A DNA stretch of 64,000 bases from Sulfitobacter dubius (GCF_900113435.1 NZ_FOPG01000002.1:1-64000); one strand, 5' to 3'. Positions 9,798 to 19,154 are shown, counted from the first letter of the stretch. Made by a program: numbers and translations. Notes: generated by a model not told the origin, from the letters alone.

Positions 9798-10631
9798 TCA
9801 GGACATGTTCTGCAATGCATCGGCCAAAGCAGCGGCAGCGGAGGCATGGGCCATCGGGCCGAGCATCTCTGACGCGGCCTGCACCTCCATCTCGCTTACC
9901 ACCATCCCAGCGGTGGGTGCGACAGACGGGCATTTGGGGGCAACGACTTCAATCTTAGCGGTCGCATGTTGGGCTACCGCTTCGAACATTTCCCGGGTGA
10001 CGAAGAGCGGGTCATAGCCCAAGTCCCCCACAGGCTGTTCATCAGTGGCCACCGGCGGGCGGTCGGCTAGCCAAAGCAGCAGCGTCCGTCCTCGGATTTG
10101 CCCCAACATCAACCGCATGCGTGCCATCCACGCCTGCTGCAACTCGGTACGCACCGCCTCGAACCGCTCAGGTGAAACCTGCATTAAATGGGTCAGCATG
10201 TGGCGATTAAAGTGAAATTCTGAAAAATCCACCTCGCGGTAAATTGTCTGCAACAGGGCCGAAGCGCCGACGAAGCGATCATTCCGGCGCCGATGCACCG
10301 AATAGAACCGATTGGTCATATTCTGTGCCCCCATGACCTGAACCACCGTTACATCCGCCTGTGAGGCCGCCTGTGCGACAAAGGGGTCATGGGCGAATGC
10401 GTCGATCCCTGCATTGGGAAAGCCAAAATTTACACAAGTCTTTCCTATCGCAGCCTCGACCCGCGCCGGGAAAGGCTGTTCTATGAATTTGCCATAGGTT
10501 TCTGTCCCGCCAAGAAAGGCGATGTAAGGCGCCTCCAACCGGCGGCGGGGGCCGCGAAACATCAACTTTGAAGTGCCATAGCGGCACGGTAGATAATCCA
10601 GAGGCTCTGGCCCCGGTGCATCATAGGTCAT
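9798..10631 (-). CDS. DUF6473-like protein
   Basis: A 277-residue protein beginning MTYDAPGPEPLDYLPCRYG, followed by a conserved-looking block (FRGPRRRLEAPYIAFLGG, then TETYGKF) which I recall as the DUF6473 family common in Rhodobacteraceae. Segments such as AFLGGTETYG and VVQVMGAQNMTNRFYSVHRRRNDRF suggest a GDSL/SGNH-like or glycan-associated fold, but I see no proven catalytic triad. The ATG at 10631 was chosen over a GTG nine bases upstream because AAAGGTGG is correctly spaced from it. Function unknown; it is convergent with etfA. Confidence 0.75.
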   Translation of the reverse strand: MTYDAPGPEPLDYLPCRYGTSKLMFRGPRRRLEAPYIAFLGGTETYGKFIEQPFPARVEAAIGKTCVNFGFPNAGIDAFAHDPFVAQAASQADVTVVQVMGAQNMTNRFYSVHRRRNDRFVGASALLQTIYREVDFSEFHFNRHMLTHLMQVSPERFEAVRTELQQAWMARMRLMLGQIRGRTLLLWLADRPPVATDEQPVGDLGYDPLFVTREMFEAVAQHATAKIEVVAPKCPSVAPTAGMVVSEMEVQAASEMLGPMAHASAAAALADALQNMS

Positions 10632-10788
10632 TGAACCCACCTTTATTGTTCACCCAAAGCCAGATTGCACAGGAGGGGCTGCGATTCTCTTAACGGGCAA
10701 ATTTGCCGATAGATTTCGTAAAGAGCTGCCCTTGCGGCACCCCCGCGACGCGCCCTATTGTGCGCCGAACTCAAGTAAAGGACAGGCC

Positions 10789-11664
10789 ATGGATATCCAG
10801 ACAATCGGCATCGTGGGCGCAGGGCAAATGGGTAACGGGATTGCCCATGTCATGGCGCTGGCGGGCTATGATGTGCTGCTGAACGATGTCAGCGCCGATG
10901 CGCTGGCTAAAGGGATGAAAACCGTCACCGGCAACATGGACCGCCAAGTCAGCCGCGAGAAAATCACCGCCGCCGACCGCGATGCCGCAATGGCGCGGAT
11001 CACCACAACGCAGACGCTTAGCGACCTAGGCCAGAGCGATTTGGTGATCGAAGCGGCGACGGAGCGGGAGACAGTGAAGCAGGCGATTTTCGAAGACCTG
11101 ATGCCGCACCTCAAGCCGACAACGATTCTAACGTCGAACACCTCGTCGATCTCTATCACCCGATTGGCCAGCCGCACTGACCGGCCTGAGAAATTCATGG
11201 GATTCCACTTCATGAACCCCGTCCCGGTGATGCAATTGGTTGAACTGATCCGCGGCATCGCCACGGATAAGGAGACCTATGACGCCTGCAAAGCCGTGGT
11301 GGACCGCTTGGGAAAAACCGCCGCTTCGGCCGAGGATTTCCCTGCGTTCATCGTGAACCGCATTCTGATGCCGATGATCAACGAGGCGGTCTATACGCTT
11401 TATGAAGGGGTCGGTAATGTAGAGTCGATCGACAGTTCGATGAAACTGGGCGCGAACCATCCGATGGGCCCGCTGGAACTGGCGGATTTCATCGGTTTGG
11501 ACACCTGTCTGGCGATTATGAATGTGCTGCATGATGGGCTTGCGGATACGAAATATCGCCCCTGCCCACTGCTGACCAAATATGTCGAAGCCGGTTGGCT
11601 GGGTCGCAAGACTCAGCGCGGGTTCTATGATTACCGCGGCGAGAAACCGGTACCGACGCGCTAA
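10789..11664 (+). CDS. 3-hydroxybutyryl-CoA dehydrogenase
   Basis: A 291-residue NAD-dependent 3-hydroxyacyl-CoA dehydrogenase that interconverts 3-hydroxybutyryl-CoA and acetoacetyl-CoA. The N-terminal Rossmann motif is GAGQMGNGIA (about 9-18). The catalytic region TSNTSSISIT and the signature GFHFMNPVPVMQLVELI include the active-site His, and the C-terminal dimer domain has GPLELADFIGLD. AAAGGA precedes the ATG at 10789, and the longer in-frame N-terminus is unlikely. Its position close to etfBA fits fatty-acid or polyhydroxybutyrate metabolism. Confidence 0.95.
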   Translation: MDIQTIGIVGAGQMGNGIAHVMALAGYDVLLNDVSADALAKGMKTVTGNMDRQVSREKITAADRDAAMARITTTQTLSDLGQSDLVIEAATERETVKQAIFEDLMPHLKPTTILTSNTSSISITRLASRTDRPEKFMGFHFMNPVPVMQLVELIRGIATDKETYDACKAVVDRLGKTAASAEDFPAFIVNRILMPMINEAVYTLYEGVGNVESIDSSMKLGANHPMGPLELADFIGLDTCLAIMNVLHDGLADTKYRPCPLLTKYVEAGWLGRKTQRGFYDYRGEKPVPTR

Positions 11665-11675
11665 ACGGGAACGTT

Positions 11676-11742
11676 GATGGGGGCACTGCCCCCATCACGC
11701 CAAAGGCGCGGTTCCCCCGCGGGTATTTTTGAAAGAATGAAG
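11676..11742 (+). repeat. Intergenic terminator-like repeat, copy 1
   Basis: The 64 bases at 11679-11742 match the reverse complement of 55702-55765 at 57 of 64 positions. The element has a hairpin GATGGGGGC-ACT-GCCCCCATC (11676-11696), a second small hairpin CGCC-AAA-GGCG, and then CCCGCGGG followed by TATTTTT. It lies between convergent genes and ends one base before the acyltransferase stop codon. Confidence 0.8.
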
Positions 11743-11743
11743 C

Positions 11744-12628
11744 TTAGTGGGTCAGTGCCAGAGTATGGGCGCGCAGCCACGCCATAAACCCGCGTGGGTC
11801 CTCTGCCCAGCGGTCGATCTCTTCCCGGCTGAGGGGATGGCCGACAATTGGGCCTTGGGGTTTGCCGCAGGCATGGGCAATTTCGTGTAGCAGCAGGCCT
11901 TGGCGCAGCATCGGGCTGATCTGGTTTGCAATCTGGTAAGCGCGGCTGTTTTGGCCCGGAAAGCGCATCGGCACGACCTGCGCGCCAGACCGGCGGATCA
12001 TCTTGGCAGTGAAGACATTCCACTCAGCCTCGACCGCCGGGCCCCAGAAGCGTTCAGATGAGGCGACAACCCCTGAAGGAAAAAGCGCGACTACGCCGTC
12101 TTCTTTAAGGTGGACCATGGCCTTGGCCCGCATTTCCACGCCCTTGCGCTGTGCGTCGGGGTCATGCGGGAAAGGCACCGGGATCATATAGCTGCCGGCC
12201 ACCTCGTCGATAGAGGTGAGCAGCGACCGGGTGAGAATGCGGTAATCTGGGCGCACGCGGCCGATTAGATCGGCAAAAATCATGCCGTCGACCATACCGT
12301 GAGGGTGATTTGCCACAACGACCACCGGCCCCTTTTTGGGGATACGGTCCAACTGCTCTTGCGGGGTGGTCAGGTCGATCCCCATCGTGTCGAGCGCCGC
12401 GCGCCAGAAGGCTTGGCCCGATGGTGTGCCGCGTTGCTCGAACTTGCGGATCAAGCGTAGGATTTTGATTTTTCCGGTAAACAGTTCCATCGCGGAAATG
12501 ACCCGGGCTTTCCAGGGATCATCAAAGGTTGACGCATAGGAGAGGCTGCGACGGTCGTATTTGGTGAAAGTCACCGTACCGTCGCCTGTCTGAGCCTTAT
12601 GGGCCGCCATCTTTTGCGCGTCATCCAT
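11744..12628 (-). CDS. Lysophospholipid acyltransferase-family protein
   Basis: A 294-residue protein of the PlsC/hemolysin-type acyltransferase superfamily, which moves acyl chains onto glycerolipids or lyso-lipids at the inner membrane. It shows the NHPHGMVDG motif (the NHP-G-xx-DG variant of the catalytic histidine-aspartate box) near residue 108 and the FPSG motif near 185. It starts 34 bases after the HPr stop on the same strand, so it is probably the last gene of the chvI-chvG-hprK-rapZ-EIIA-HPr run. That would place a membrane-lipid enzyme under an envelope-stress regulator. The exact acyl donor and acceptor are unknown. Confidence 0.85.
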   Translation of the reverse strand: MDDAQKMAAHKAQTGDGTVTFTKYDRRSLSYASTFDDPWKARVISAMELFTGKIKILRLIRKFEQRGTPSGQAFWRAALDTMGIDLTTPQEQLDRIPKKGPVVVVANHPHGMVDGMIFADLIGRVRPDYRILTRSLLTSIDEVAGSYMIPVPFPHDPDAQRKGVEMRAKAMVHLKEDGVVALFPSGVVASSERFWGPAVEAEWNVFTAKMIRRSGAQVVPMRFPGQNSRAYQIANQISPMLRQGLLLHEIAHACGKPQGPIVGHPLSREEIDRWAEDPRGFMAWLRAHTLALTH

Positions 12629-12662
12629 TTGATCGGAGGATCCTTTTTCCCGCGATGCGGGG

Positions 12663-12932
12663 TTAGTATCCCTCGCCGAACTTATCCGCCACCAGGGCAG
12701 TCAAAGCGTCGGCCAAGGCATCGGCATCGGGACCAGAGGTTTGCACCTCAATCGTGGTGCCACGCGAGGCGCCAAGCATCAACAGCCCCATGATGCTGTC
12801 GCCTGAAGCGGACATACCATCCTTGCTGACCTCGGCGCGGGCATCGAAAGCTTCTACCACCTCAACCAATTTGGCGGAGGCGCGCGCGTGCAGGCCTTTT
12901 TCGTTTACGATCTTAAGAGAAAATTCGGGCAT
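12663..12932 (-). CDS. HPr phosphocarrier protein
   Basis: An 89-residue HPr. The EI-phosphorylated histidine is His15 in KGLHARAS, and the HprK-phosphorylated serine is Ser46 in SGDSIMGLL, so both regulatory sites are present. The ATG at 12932 gives the standard MPEFSLKIVNEKG start; the in-frame extension upstream overlaps the EIIA gene. It lies 16 bases downstream of the EIIA gene and completes the regulatory PTS here. Enzyme I is not in the window. Confidence 0.95.
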   Translation of the reverse strand: MPEFSLKIVNEKGLHARASAKLVEVVEAFDARAEVSKDGMSASGDSIMGLLMLGASRGTTIEVQTSGPDADALADALTALVADKFGEGY

Positions 12933-12948
12933 GACGTCTTGGGGCCTT

Positions 12949-13341
12949 TTAACCTGCGCTGACATTCTGGCTGTCGATATACTTCTTACCAGCTTCGAGT
13001 GCCGCGCGCACGGCATCGGGCACATCCAATTGCCGTGACTTGGCGAGTTTGATCAGCATTGGCAGGTTCGCGCCATAGATAATGCGCCGGTTTTCGGGGC
13101 GACATGCCAAGAGGCTGAGGTTTGATGGTGATCCACCAAAAAGATCGGTGACGACCACAACGCCTGCGCCTTGATCCACCGCATCGGCGGCGGCGCAGAT
13201 CTCGCGTTCTTTATTGGCGCGGTCGTGGTCTGCCTCAATCGCGATGGCGCGCACACCGAATTGGGATCCCACGACATGTTCGATGGCGGCAAGATATTCT
13301 TGCGCCAGCCCCCCATGTGCGACGATGACGATCCCGATCAC
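12949..13341 (-). CDS. PTS EIIA component, mannose/fructose-type fold
   Basis: A 130-residue EIIA of the EIIA-Man fold. The phosphorylation site is His9 in VIVAHGGLA, followed by the family feature DLFGGSPSN. No IIB, IIC or IID sugar permease genes are nearby. It overlaps rapZ by four bases (ATGA), which shows translational coupling. In alphaproteobacteria this protein is thought to act as a phosphorylation-dependent regulator rather than in sugar uptake; the regulatory target here is inferred, not visible. Confidence 0.94.
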   Translation of the reverse strand: MIGIVIVAHGGLAQEYLAAIEHVVGSQFGVRAIAIEADHDRANKEREICAAADAVDQGAGVVVVTDLFGGSPSNLSLLACRPENRRIIYGANLPMLIKLAKSRQLDVPDAVRAALEAGKKYIDSQNVSAG

Positions 13342-14243
13342 GGCTTGCTTCCTTCACGATGCTGGCGGTCCAGTTCACGGTGCCTAATTGACACCTGCCA
13401 GCCCTGCTCTGCAAGGCGCAAAGCGTGGCTTTCCGCCATGGCGACAGAGCGGTGTTGCCCGCCAGTACAGCCAAAGGCGATGGAGATATGGGATTTTCCC
13501 TCTTCGCGGTAAGCGGGCAGCAGCAAAAGACTGAGATCGAGAACTTTATCCGCGAAATCCGTGTAACGTTTATCGCCCGCTACATGGGCCGCCACAGCCG
13601 CGTCCCGGCCATTGCCGCTGCGCAGTTCAGGCACCCAATAGGGGTTTCGCAAAAAGCGGCAGTCATGCACCACATCGACACCACGGGGCAGACCACGTTT
13701 GTAAGAGAAGCTCTGTACCGAAACGGTAAGATGGCGTTGGCCGCCAGGAGCGAACCATTGCTCCACCTCGGCGCGCAACTCATGTACGTTGAGCGTTGTC
13801 GTGTCGATCAGAACGTCCGCGCGGGCGCGAATTGCGTGGAGCAATTCTTGTTCTCGGGCGATGCCGTCGGCGGGGCGATCGGCGGGGGCCAGCGGGTGGC
13901 GGCGGCGCGTTTCGGAAAAGCGCTGCAACAGTACGTCTGGCGCGCAGTCGAGATAGAGCAGTTCTGCGCTCCACCCCGGTTCGGCAGAGAGGCGGCCCAT
14001 CAGCTCCAGCACGCCCTCGGTTGAAAAATCACGGTTGCGCGCATCAATGCCCAAGGCCACCGATTGCGCATCGCCGGGTCGGTCGAGCAGCGCAGGCAAC
14101 AGCCGCAATGGTAGGTTGTCGATCGCCTCAAACCCCGCGTCTTCCAACACATTGAGTGCAGAGGAACGCCCAGCGCCCGAGGGGCCGGTGACAAGGACCA
14201 GCCGCCGAGGCGTATGGTCTGTGGAGGGGGTCTGACTGATCAA
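13338..14243 (-). CDS. rapZ: RNase adapter/nucleotide-binding protein RapZ
   Basis: A 301-residue RapZ (YvcJ) family protein with a P-loop GPSGAGRSS at 20-28, the DNLP motif, and the C-terminal GCTGGQHRSV region that in E. coli RapZ takes part in RNA and GlcN6P sensing. In enterobacteria it guides RNase E to the GlmZ sRNA; the alphaproteobacterial role is less clear. It overlaps both hprK and the EIIA gene by four bases, so the three are translated as a coupled unit. The start is fixed by the ATGA overlap. Confidence 0.93.
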   Translation of the reverse strand: MISQTPSTDHTPRRLVLVTGPSGAGRSSALNVLEDAGFEAIDNLPLRLLPALLDRPGDAQSVALGIDARNRDFSTEGVLELMGRLSAEPGWSAELLYLDCAPDVLLQRFSETRRRHPLAPADRPADGIAREQELLHAIRARADVLIDTTTLNVHELRAEVEQWFAPGGQRHLTVSVQSFSYKRGLPRGVDVVHDCRFLRNPYWVPELRSGNGRDAAVAAHVAGDKRYTDFADKVLDLSLLLLPAYREEGKSHISIAFGCTGGQHRSVAMAESHALRLAEQGWQVSIRHRELDRQHREGSKP

Positions 14244-14668
14244 TTCGGTTCTTTCACAGCTGACATATACAGATGAATTGCTGCCGCAAAATGAGCGCTA
14301 TCGCATTTGTGAAAACAGGGCAATGTGACACCCTGTATCAAGTGGGTATGGCCCTCGGGCAGGCGCCGCTCTTCGGGATGGGCAAGATCAACAGCAAGGG
14401 CCAAGGGCACCGGGCCGTGTTCCTCAAGCCGCAAAATTGCCACGTTGCGCGCCTCGATGAGGCCACGAATGTTTTCGGGAACGCTCGCGATTACGTCATC
14501 CCCTCTGCGGATTACATCGGTACGGTCATCCGCCACCAGCTTGGCACCGAGGGCGATCAGTTGCAACGCAAGCGCCGATTTGCCAGCGCCCGAAGGGCCA
14601 AGGATCAGCACCCCGCGCCCGCCGATGGCCACGCAGCTTGCGTGGAGGTTCTCGCGTTTAATGGTCAT
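14240..14668 (-). CDS. hprK: HPr kinase/phosphorylase, short alphaproteobacterial form
   Basis: A 142-residue protein corresponding to only the catalytic C-terminal domain of HprK, which phosphorylates and dephosphorylates Ser46 of HPr. The P-loop is GPSGAGKS (24-31) and is followed by the family segment LVADDRTDV. Firmicute HprK proteins are about 310 residues; the short form lacking the N-terminal domain is normal in alphaproteobacteria, so this is not a truncation. It lies 20 bases after chvG and overlaps rapZ by four bases. Confidence 0.94.
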   Translation of the reverse strand: MTIKRENLHASCVAIGGRGVLILGPSGAGKSALALQLIALGAKLVADDRTDVIRRGDDVIASVPENIRGLIEARNVAILRLEEHGPVPLALAVDLAHPEERRLPEGHTHLIQGVTLPCFHKCDSAHFAAAIHLYMSAVKEPN

Positions 14669-14688
14669 TTCTCGGCCTCAAGCCGCGT

Positions 14689-16386
14689 TTAGGTCGGCAG
14701 GCCCACAACGAAACGTGCGCCTAGGGGCTCAGATGTGATGTCAGCTTCGGTTGGGCGAATGTTTTCGGCCCAGATCACGCCGCCATGCGCTTCGACAATC
14801 TGTTTGGAGATTGCGAGGCCAAGACCGGAGTTATTGCCAAAATGCTCTTCCGGGCGCTGCGAATAGAAGCGTTTGAAGATCTTGCCAAGGGCCTGTTCGG
14901 GGATGCCGGGGCCGGTGTCTTCGACCACGATCAACACGCGATTGGCGCGTTTACGCGCCCAAACGCGGATCGCATCGCCGTCTTCGCAAAAGGAGATCGC
15001 GTTGGTGATAAGGTTCACGAAAACCTGCGCAAGGCGCGCTTCAAGCCCATGAACGGTGATCGGCGCGGCAGGCAGATCGGTTATGAAATCAATGCCCTTA
15101 GATTTCGCATCTTCACCCAGATACTGGCCAAGATTGCCCAGCATTTGCAGCAGATCGAAGGGCTCTTCCTCTTCCTTGACCAATTCTGAATCAAGCCGTG
15201 AAGCATTGGAAATATCGCTAACCAACCGGTCCAGACGCCGTACATCATGTTCAATGACATCAAGCAACTTTTCGCGCTGATCATCGCGTTTGACCATGCG
15301 CAGGGTTCCCACAGCAGACCGCAGAGAGGCGAGCGGGTTCTTGATCTCATGGGCCACATCGGCGGCGAATTGTTCGTTGCCATCGATACGGTTGTAGAGC
15401 GCCGAAACCATCCCGCGCAACGCGCCGGACAGGCGGCCGATCTCATCGGGGCGTGCGGTCAGATCGGGAATCCGAATGCGGCCTGGGTTCATCTTGCGCG
15501 CGTCTTTGTCACGGCCGAGTTCGGCAGCCGCCGACAGGTCAGCCAATGGGTTGGCGATGGTGGACGCCAACACAAGGCTGAGCCCGATCGAGACCAACGT
15601 CGCGATGACGAACATCTGCAGCACGCGCTCACGTTCACTGCGCACCAGGCGGTCAATCTCTCCTGCAGCGCTGGCCACGGCGACGACGCCGACCGGGGTA
15701 TCGCCCTGCATGATTGGCGTCACGACGCTAAACAATGTGCCGCCTTCGATGGCGAGGGTGCCTTCAAGCCGGGTGCCGCCGGATACGCTAGGCGCGACCA
15801 TGCTGCGGAATTGCTCTTCCAACGGTGGGGTTGCAGCGACTTCTTCAGTACTGAAGGGGGCAGAGACGCGATCCCATAGCCAATTCAGGCCGTCATTGAG
15901 CAGGGTCCGCTCCCCTGCCTCTGAAGCGGCGAGCGCTTCGGCTACTGTGAGGCTGCCAGCGGTGCGCGCCACCAGCGTTTCTGCAGGGTCGTAGACAAAG
16001 ACTTCGATGCCGCCACGCAAATCCAATCCATCAAGCGTGGCGGCCACATCGACACCATCGCCCGTGGTTAGGTTCACCGGCGCGCCTGCGGGAAGCTGCG
16101 CTTCGATCACATCGGCAATCAGCTCAGTCTCGGACACCAGCGCCGCGGCACGCTGCATGGCCAGACTGTCACGCGAAGAGTTAAGGTAAAGGATACCCGC
16201 AACCAACACGCTAAGCGCAATCAGGTTAAAGGTGATGATCTTGCGCGTTAGCGGCGAGGCACGCAGCGAAAACAGCCCTCGCCGTTCGCGCTTGACCCGA
16301 ATTTCATCGGGCGCGGCGCTGTCGGGGGTGACCCAATCGTCCCCCAATACAACATCACCGTCCCTACCCACAGCCATGTCCCGCAC
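14689..16386 (-). CDS. chvG: Sensor histidine kinase ChvG
   Basis: A 565-residue membrane histidine kinase, partner of ChvI. It has two transmembrane segments (about 50-69 and 257-277) flanking a periplasmic sensor domain of about 185 residues, then a HAMP segment, a HisKA box DVAHEIKNPLASLR with His346, and ATPase boxes including NLITNAISF, DTGPGIP and GLGLAIS. The GTG start at 16386 sits 5 bases after AAGGA; an ATG three codons later is the alternative. In relatives ChvG responds to acid or cell-wall stress and is held by ExoR. No exoR is visible here. Confidence 0.94.
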   Translation of the reverse strand: MRDMAVGRDGDVVLGDDWVTPDSAAPDEIRVKRERRGLFSLRASPLTRKIITFNLIALSVLVAGILYLNSSRDSLAMQRAAALVSETELIADVIEAQLPAGAPVNLTTGDGVDVAATLDGLDLRGGIEVFVYDPAETLVARTAGSLTVAEALAASEAGERTLLNDGLNWLWDRVSAPFSTEEVAATPPLEEQFRSMVAPSVSGGTRLEGTLAIEGGTLFSVVTPIMQGDTPVGVVAVASAAGEIDRLVRSERERVLQMFVIATLVSIGLSLVLASTIANPLADLSAAAELGRDKDARKMNPGRIRIPDLTARPDEIGRLSGALRGMVSALYNRIDGNEQFAADVAHEIKNPLASLRSAVGTLRMVKRDDQREKLLDVIEHDVRRLDRLVSDISNASRLDSELVKEEEEPFDLLQMLGNLGQYLGEDAKSKGIDFITDLPAAPITVHGLEARLAQVFVNLITNAISFCEDGDAIRVWARKRANRVLIVVEDTGPGIPEQALGKIFKRFYSQRPEEHFGNNSGLGLAISKQIVEAHGGVIWAENIRPTEADITSEPLGARFVVGLPT

Positions 16387-16419
16387 GAGCTTCCTTTCGA
16401 CCAGCGTTAACCGCCGGGT

Positions 16420-17121
16420 TTACTCTTCGTTGTATCTATAGCCGATGCCATAAAGCGTTTCGATCGCCGAGAATTCATCATCGGCGGTGCGCATCTTTTT
16501 CCGCAGACGTTTGATGTGGCTGTCGATCGTGCGGTCATCCACATAGACCTGATCATCATAAGCTACGTCCATCAACTGGTCGCGCGATTTCACAAACCCG
16601 GGGCGCTGCGCGAGCGCCTGCAACAGCAGGAACTCGGTCACGGTCAGGGACACGTCTTTGCCCTTCCAGCTGACGGCGTGGCGCAGCGGGTCCATCCGCA
16701 GTTCGCCGCGCTCCATCACTTTGGTTTCTTCTGTATCGCCAACCTCATTCGTTTCCACCGCATCTTGGCGCCGCAGAAGGGCGCGGATACGTTCGACCAA
16801 CAGACGCTGGCTGAAGGGTTTTTTGACGTAATCGTCTGCCCCCATACGCAGACCAAGCACTTCGTCGATCTCATCATCCTTGGATGTCAGGAAAATGACC
16901 GGCATCGCGGTTTTCTGACGCAACCGTTGCAGCAGATCCATGCCGTCCATGCGGGGCATCTTGATGTCCAGCACCGCCATATCCGGCAGTTTCTTGTTGA
17001 ATGCGTCCAACGCGGCCTGACCGTCGTTGTAGGTTTCCACTTCGAAGCCTTCAGCTTCAAGAGTCATCGAAACAGATGTCAGGATGTTCCTGTCATCGTC
17101 TACCAATGCAATCTTTGACAT
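16420..17121 (-). CDS. chvI: Response regulator ChvI, OmpR family
   Basis: A 233-residue response regulator with a receiver domain (Asp8 and Asp9, phospho-acceptor Asp52 in [11 protein letters not shown], Lys in VKKPFS) and a C-terminal winged-helix DNA-binding domain ending in [13 protein letters not shown] and GIGYRY. The start [10 protein letters not shown] at 17121 is chosen over an upstream in-frame start that adds 25 unusual residues. It heads the minus-strand operon and faces pckA across a 379-base gap, the arrangement seen widely in alphaproteobacteria. Confidence 0.96.
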   Translation of the reverse strand: MSKIALVDDDRNILTSVSMTLEAEGFEVETYNDGQAALDAFNKKLPDMAVLDIKMPRMDGMDLLQRLRQKTAMPVIFLTSKDDEIDEVLGLRMGADDYVKKPFSQRLLVERIRALLRRQDAVETNEVGDTEETKVMERGELRMDPLRHAVSWKGKDVSLTVTEFLLLQALAQRPGFVKSRDQLMDVAYDDQVYVDDRTIDSHIKRLRKKMRTADDEFSAIETLYGIGYRYNEE

Positions 17122-17500
17122 TGCCCGCTTCCTTATGCTGCTCAATTCGTTCTTATTTTTGGAGTCAGTGATCCCCAATATTAGAGATCGAATCAATCCT
17201 TAAGTGCGAATCGTGCCATTGAGATGCACCAATTCGGTCATAATTTGGTTAGGAATGGCTAAATTGCCGCACTTTAATTCCTCACAGATTGATTGAACCC
17301 TGCTCTGCAGTCGTCGCATTGGGTCGGGATCTATGCGCATCGAAACAAAGTTTTAGATGGTGGCGCTAACTGTGACAAAGCTGCCTGTTCAACCTTAAAA
17401 CGCCCGTGTTAAGAGGCTTTCAAGGCCCCCGATGCCCAGGGCAATTGCGCCCGCTCGGACACGTTCTGCGCCGCTCACGCGCTACTACAGGAGACATCAC
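17122..17500. promoter_or_regulatory. Intergenic region between divergent chvI and pckA
   Basis: These 379 bases contain no convincing gene. They must hold promoters for both chvI and pckA. A weak plus-strand promoter-like pair is TTGAGA (17219-17224) and TAATTT (17241-17246) with 16 bases between them. I see no riboswitch and no clear operator. Confidence 0.5.
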
Positions 17501-19099
17501 ATGACATTTGGACGGGTAAACCCGCAGTTCAGCCTCGAAGATCAACAGATCAGCGGGCTTGGCGATGTCTATTACAACCTGACCGAGCCTGCGCTGGTCG
17601 AGGCCGCGTTGAAACGGGGCGAAGGTAATTTGGGCAAGGGCGGTGCGTTCCTTGTTACCACGGGCAAGTTCACGGGCCGGTCACCCAAGGACAAACATGT
17701 GGTCAAAACCGACAGCGTGGCCGACAGCATCTGGTGGGAAAACAACGCCGAGATGTCGCCCGAAGGGTTTGACGCATTGTACAAAGACATGGTCGCGCAC
17801 ATGCAGGGCAAAGACTACTTTGTCCAAGACCTCGTCGGGGGCGCGGACCCAAAACACGCGATCAACGTGCGTATGGTAACGGAACTTGCATGGCACGGGC
17901 TGTTCATCCGCACAATGCTGCGCCGCCCCGATGCCGAAGCGCTGCAAGACTTCATCGCTGATTTCACCGTCATCAACTGCCCCAGTTTCCAAGCTGACCC
18001 GGCCAAGCACAACTGCCGCAGCGAGACCGTTATCGCGATGAACTTCGACCGCAAGATGATCCTCATCGGCGGCACGGAATACGCGGGTGAGAACAAGAAA
18101 TCTGTCTTCACGCTGCTGAACTACCTATTGCCGGAAAAAGGCATCATGCCGATGCACTGCTCGGCCAACCACGCCACCGGAAACCCCGTTGATACGGCCG
18201 TTTTCTTCGGCCTGTCGGGTACTGGTAAAACCACCCTCTCCGCCGACCCCGAGCGCACGCTGATCGGTGATGACGAGCACGGCTGGTCCGACAACGGCAC
18301 CTTCAACTTTGAAGGCGGTTGCTATGCCAAGACCATTAACCTGAGCCCCGAAGCCGAGCCGGAGATCTACGCGACGACCTCCAAGTTTGGCACGGTGATC
18401 GAGAACATGGTCTTCGACCCGAACACATTCGAGCTCGACTTCGACGACGATTCGCTGACTGCCAACATGCGCGCGGCCTATCCGCTGCACTATATCTCTA
18501 ACGCCAGTGAAAAAGCCGTCGGCGGCCACCCCAAGAACATCATCATGCTGACCTGCGATGCATTCGGCGTTCTGCCTCCGATCGCGCGGCTGAGCCCGGC
18601 GCAGGCGATGTACCATTTCCTGTCGGGCTTCACCTCCAAGGTCGCAGGCACCGAGCGTGGCGTGACCGAGCCTGAGCCCACATTCTCCACCTGTTTCGGC
18701 GCACCTTTCATGCCCCGCCGACCAGAGGTTTACGGCAACCTTCTGCGTGAAAAGATCGCACAACACGGCGCGACCTGCTGGTTGGTTAACACTGGCTGGA
18801 CGGGCGGCGCTCATGGCACCGGCTCCCGGATGCCTATCAAAGCCACCCGCGCACTGCTGAGCGCAGCGCTTGAGGGCCGTCTGGCCGACGCCGAGTTCCG
18901 CAAAGACCCGAACTTTGGTTTCGATGTGCCTGTTGAAGTGAACGGTGTTGCCGACATCCTGCTTGACCCACGTCGCACATGGGACGATCCGGAATCCTAT
19001 GACCGTCAGGCGGCCAAATTGGTCAAAATGTTCTCGGACAACTTCGAGCAGTATCTGCCCTATATCGATGACGATGTGAAAGCGGCGGCGATCAACTAA
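17501..19099 (+). CDS. pckA: Phosphoenolpyruvate carboxykinase (ATP)
   Basis: A 532-residue ATP-dependent PEP carboxykinase that turns oxaloacetate into PEP, the first committed step of gluconeogenesis. The kinase-1 loop [12 protein letters not shown] is near 233-244, the kinase-2/metal region IGDDEHGW follows, and the substrate-binding GRSPKDKHV motif is near 60. The ATG at 17501 has AGGAG seven bases before it; the longer in-frame start is unlikely. Its divergence from chvIG and the PTS genes suggests coordination of carbon flow with that phosphorelay. A strong terminator follows. Confidence 0.97.
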   Translation: MTFGRVNPQFSLEDQQISGLGDVYYNLTEPALVEAALKRGEGNLGKGGAFLVTTGKFTGRSPKDKHVVKTDSVADSIWWENNAEMSPEGFDALYKDMVAHMQGKDYFVQDLVGGADPKHAINVRMVTELAWHGLFIRTMLRRPDAEALQDFIADFTVINCPSFQADPAKHNCRSETVIAMNFDRKMILIGGTEYAGENKKSVFTLLNYLLPEKGIMPMHCSANHATGNPVDTAVFFGLSGTGKTTLSADPERTLIGDDEHGWSDNGTFNFEGGCYAKTINLSPEAEPEIYATTSKFGTVIENMVFDPNTFELDFDDDSLTANMRAAYPLHYISNASEKAVGGHPKNIIMLTCDAFGVLPPIARLSPAQAMYHFLSGFTSKVAGTERGVTEPEPTFSTCFGAPFMPRRPEVYGNLLREKIAQHGATCWLVNTGWTGGAHGTGSRMPIKATRALLSAALEGRLADAEFRKDPNFGFDVPVEVNGVADILLDPRRTWDDPESYDRQAAKLVKMFSDNFEQYLPYIDDDVKAAAIN

Positions 19100-19125
19100 T
19101 ACGCTGCAAACACATTCCAAAAGCA

Positions 19126-19154
19126 AAGGGCCGCCTCAATGGGCGGCCCTTTTT
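19126..19154. terminator. Rho-independent terminator after pckA
   Basis: AAGGGCCGCC and GGGCGGCCCTT form the stem with a short CTCAAT-type loop, followed by TTTTT on the plus strand. It lies between convergent genes and may work both ways. Confidence 0.9.

Noticed and set aside
14240-14668. hprK as a truncated pseudogene.
   Set aside because: The short catalytic-domain-only form is the usual alphaproteobacterial HprK, and its P-loop is intact.
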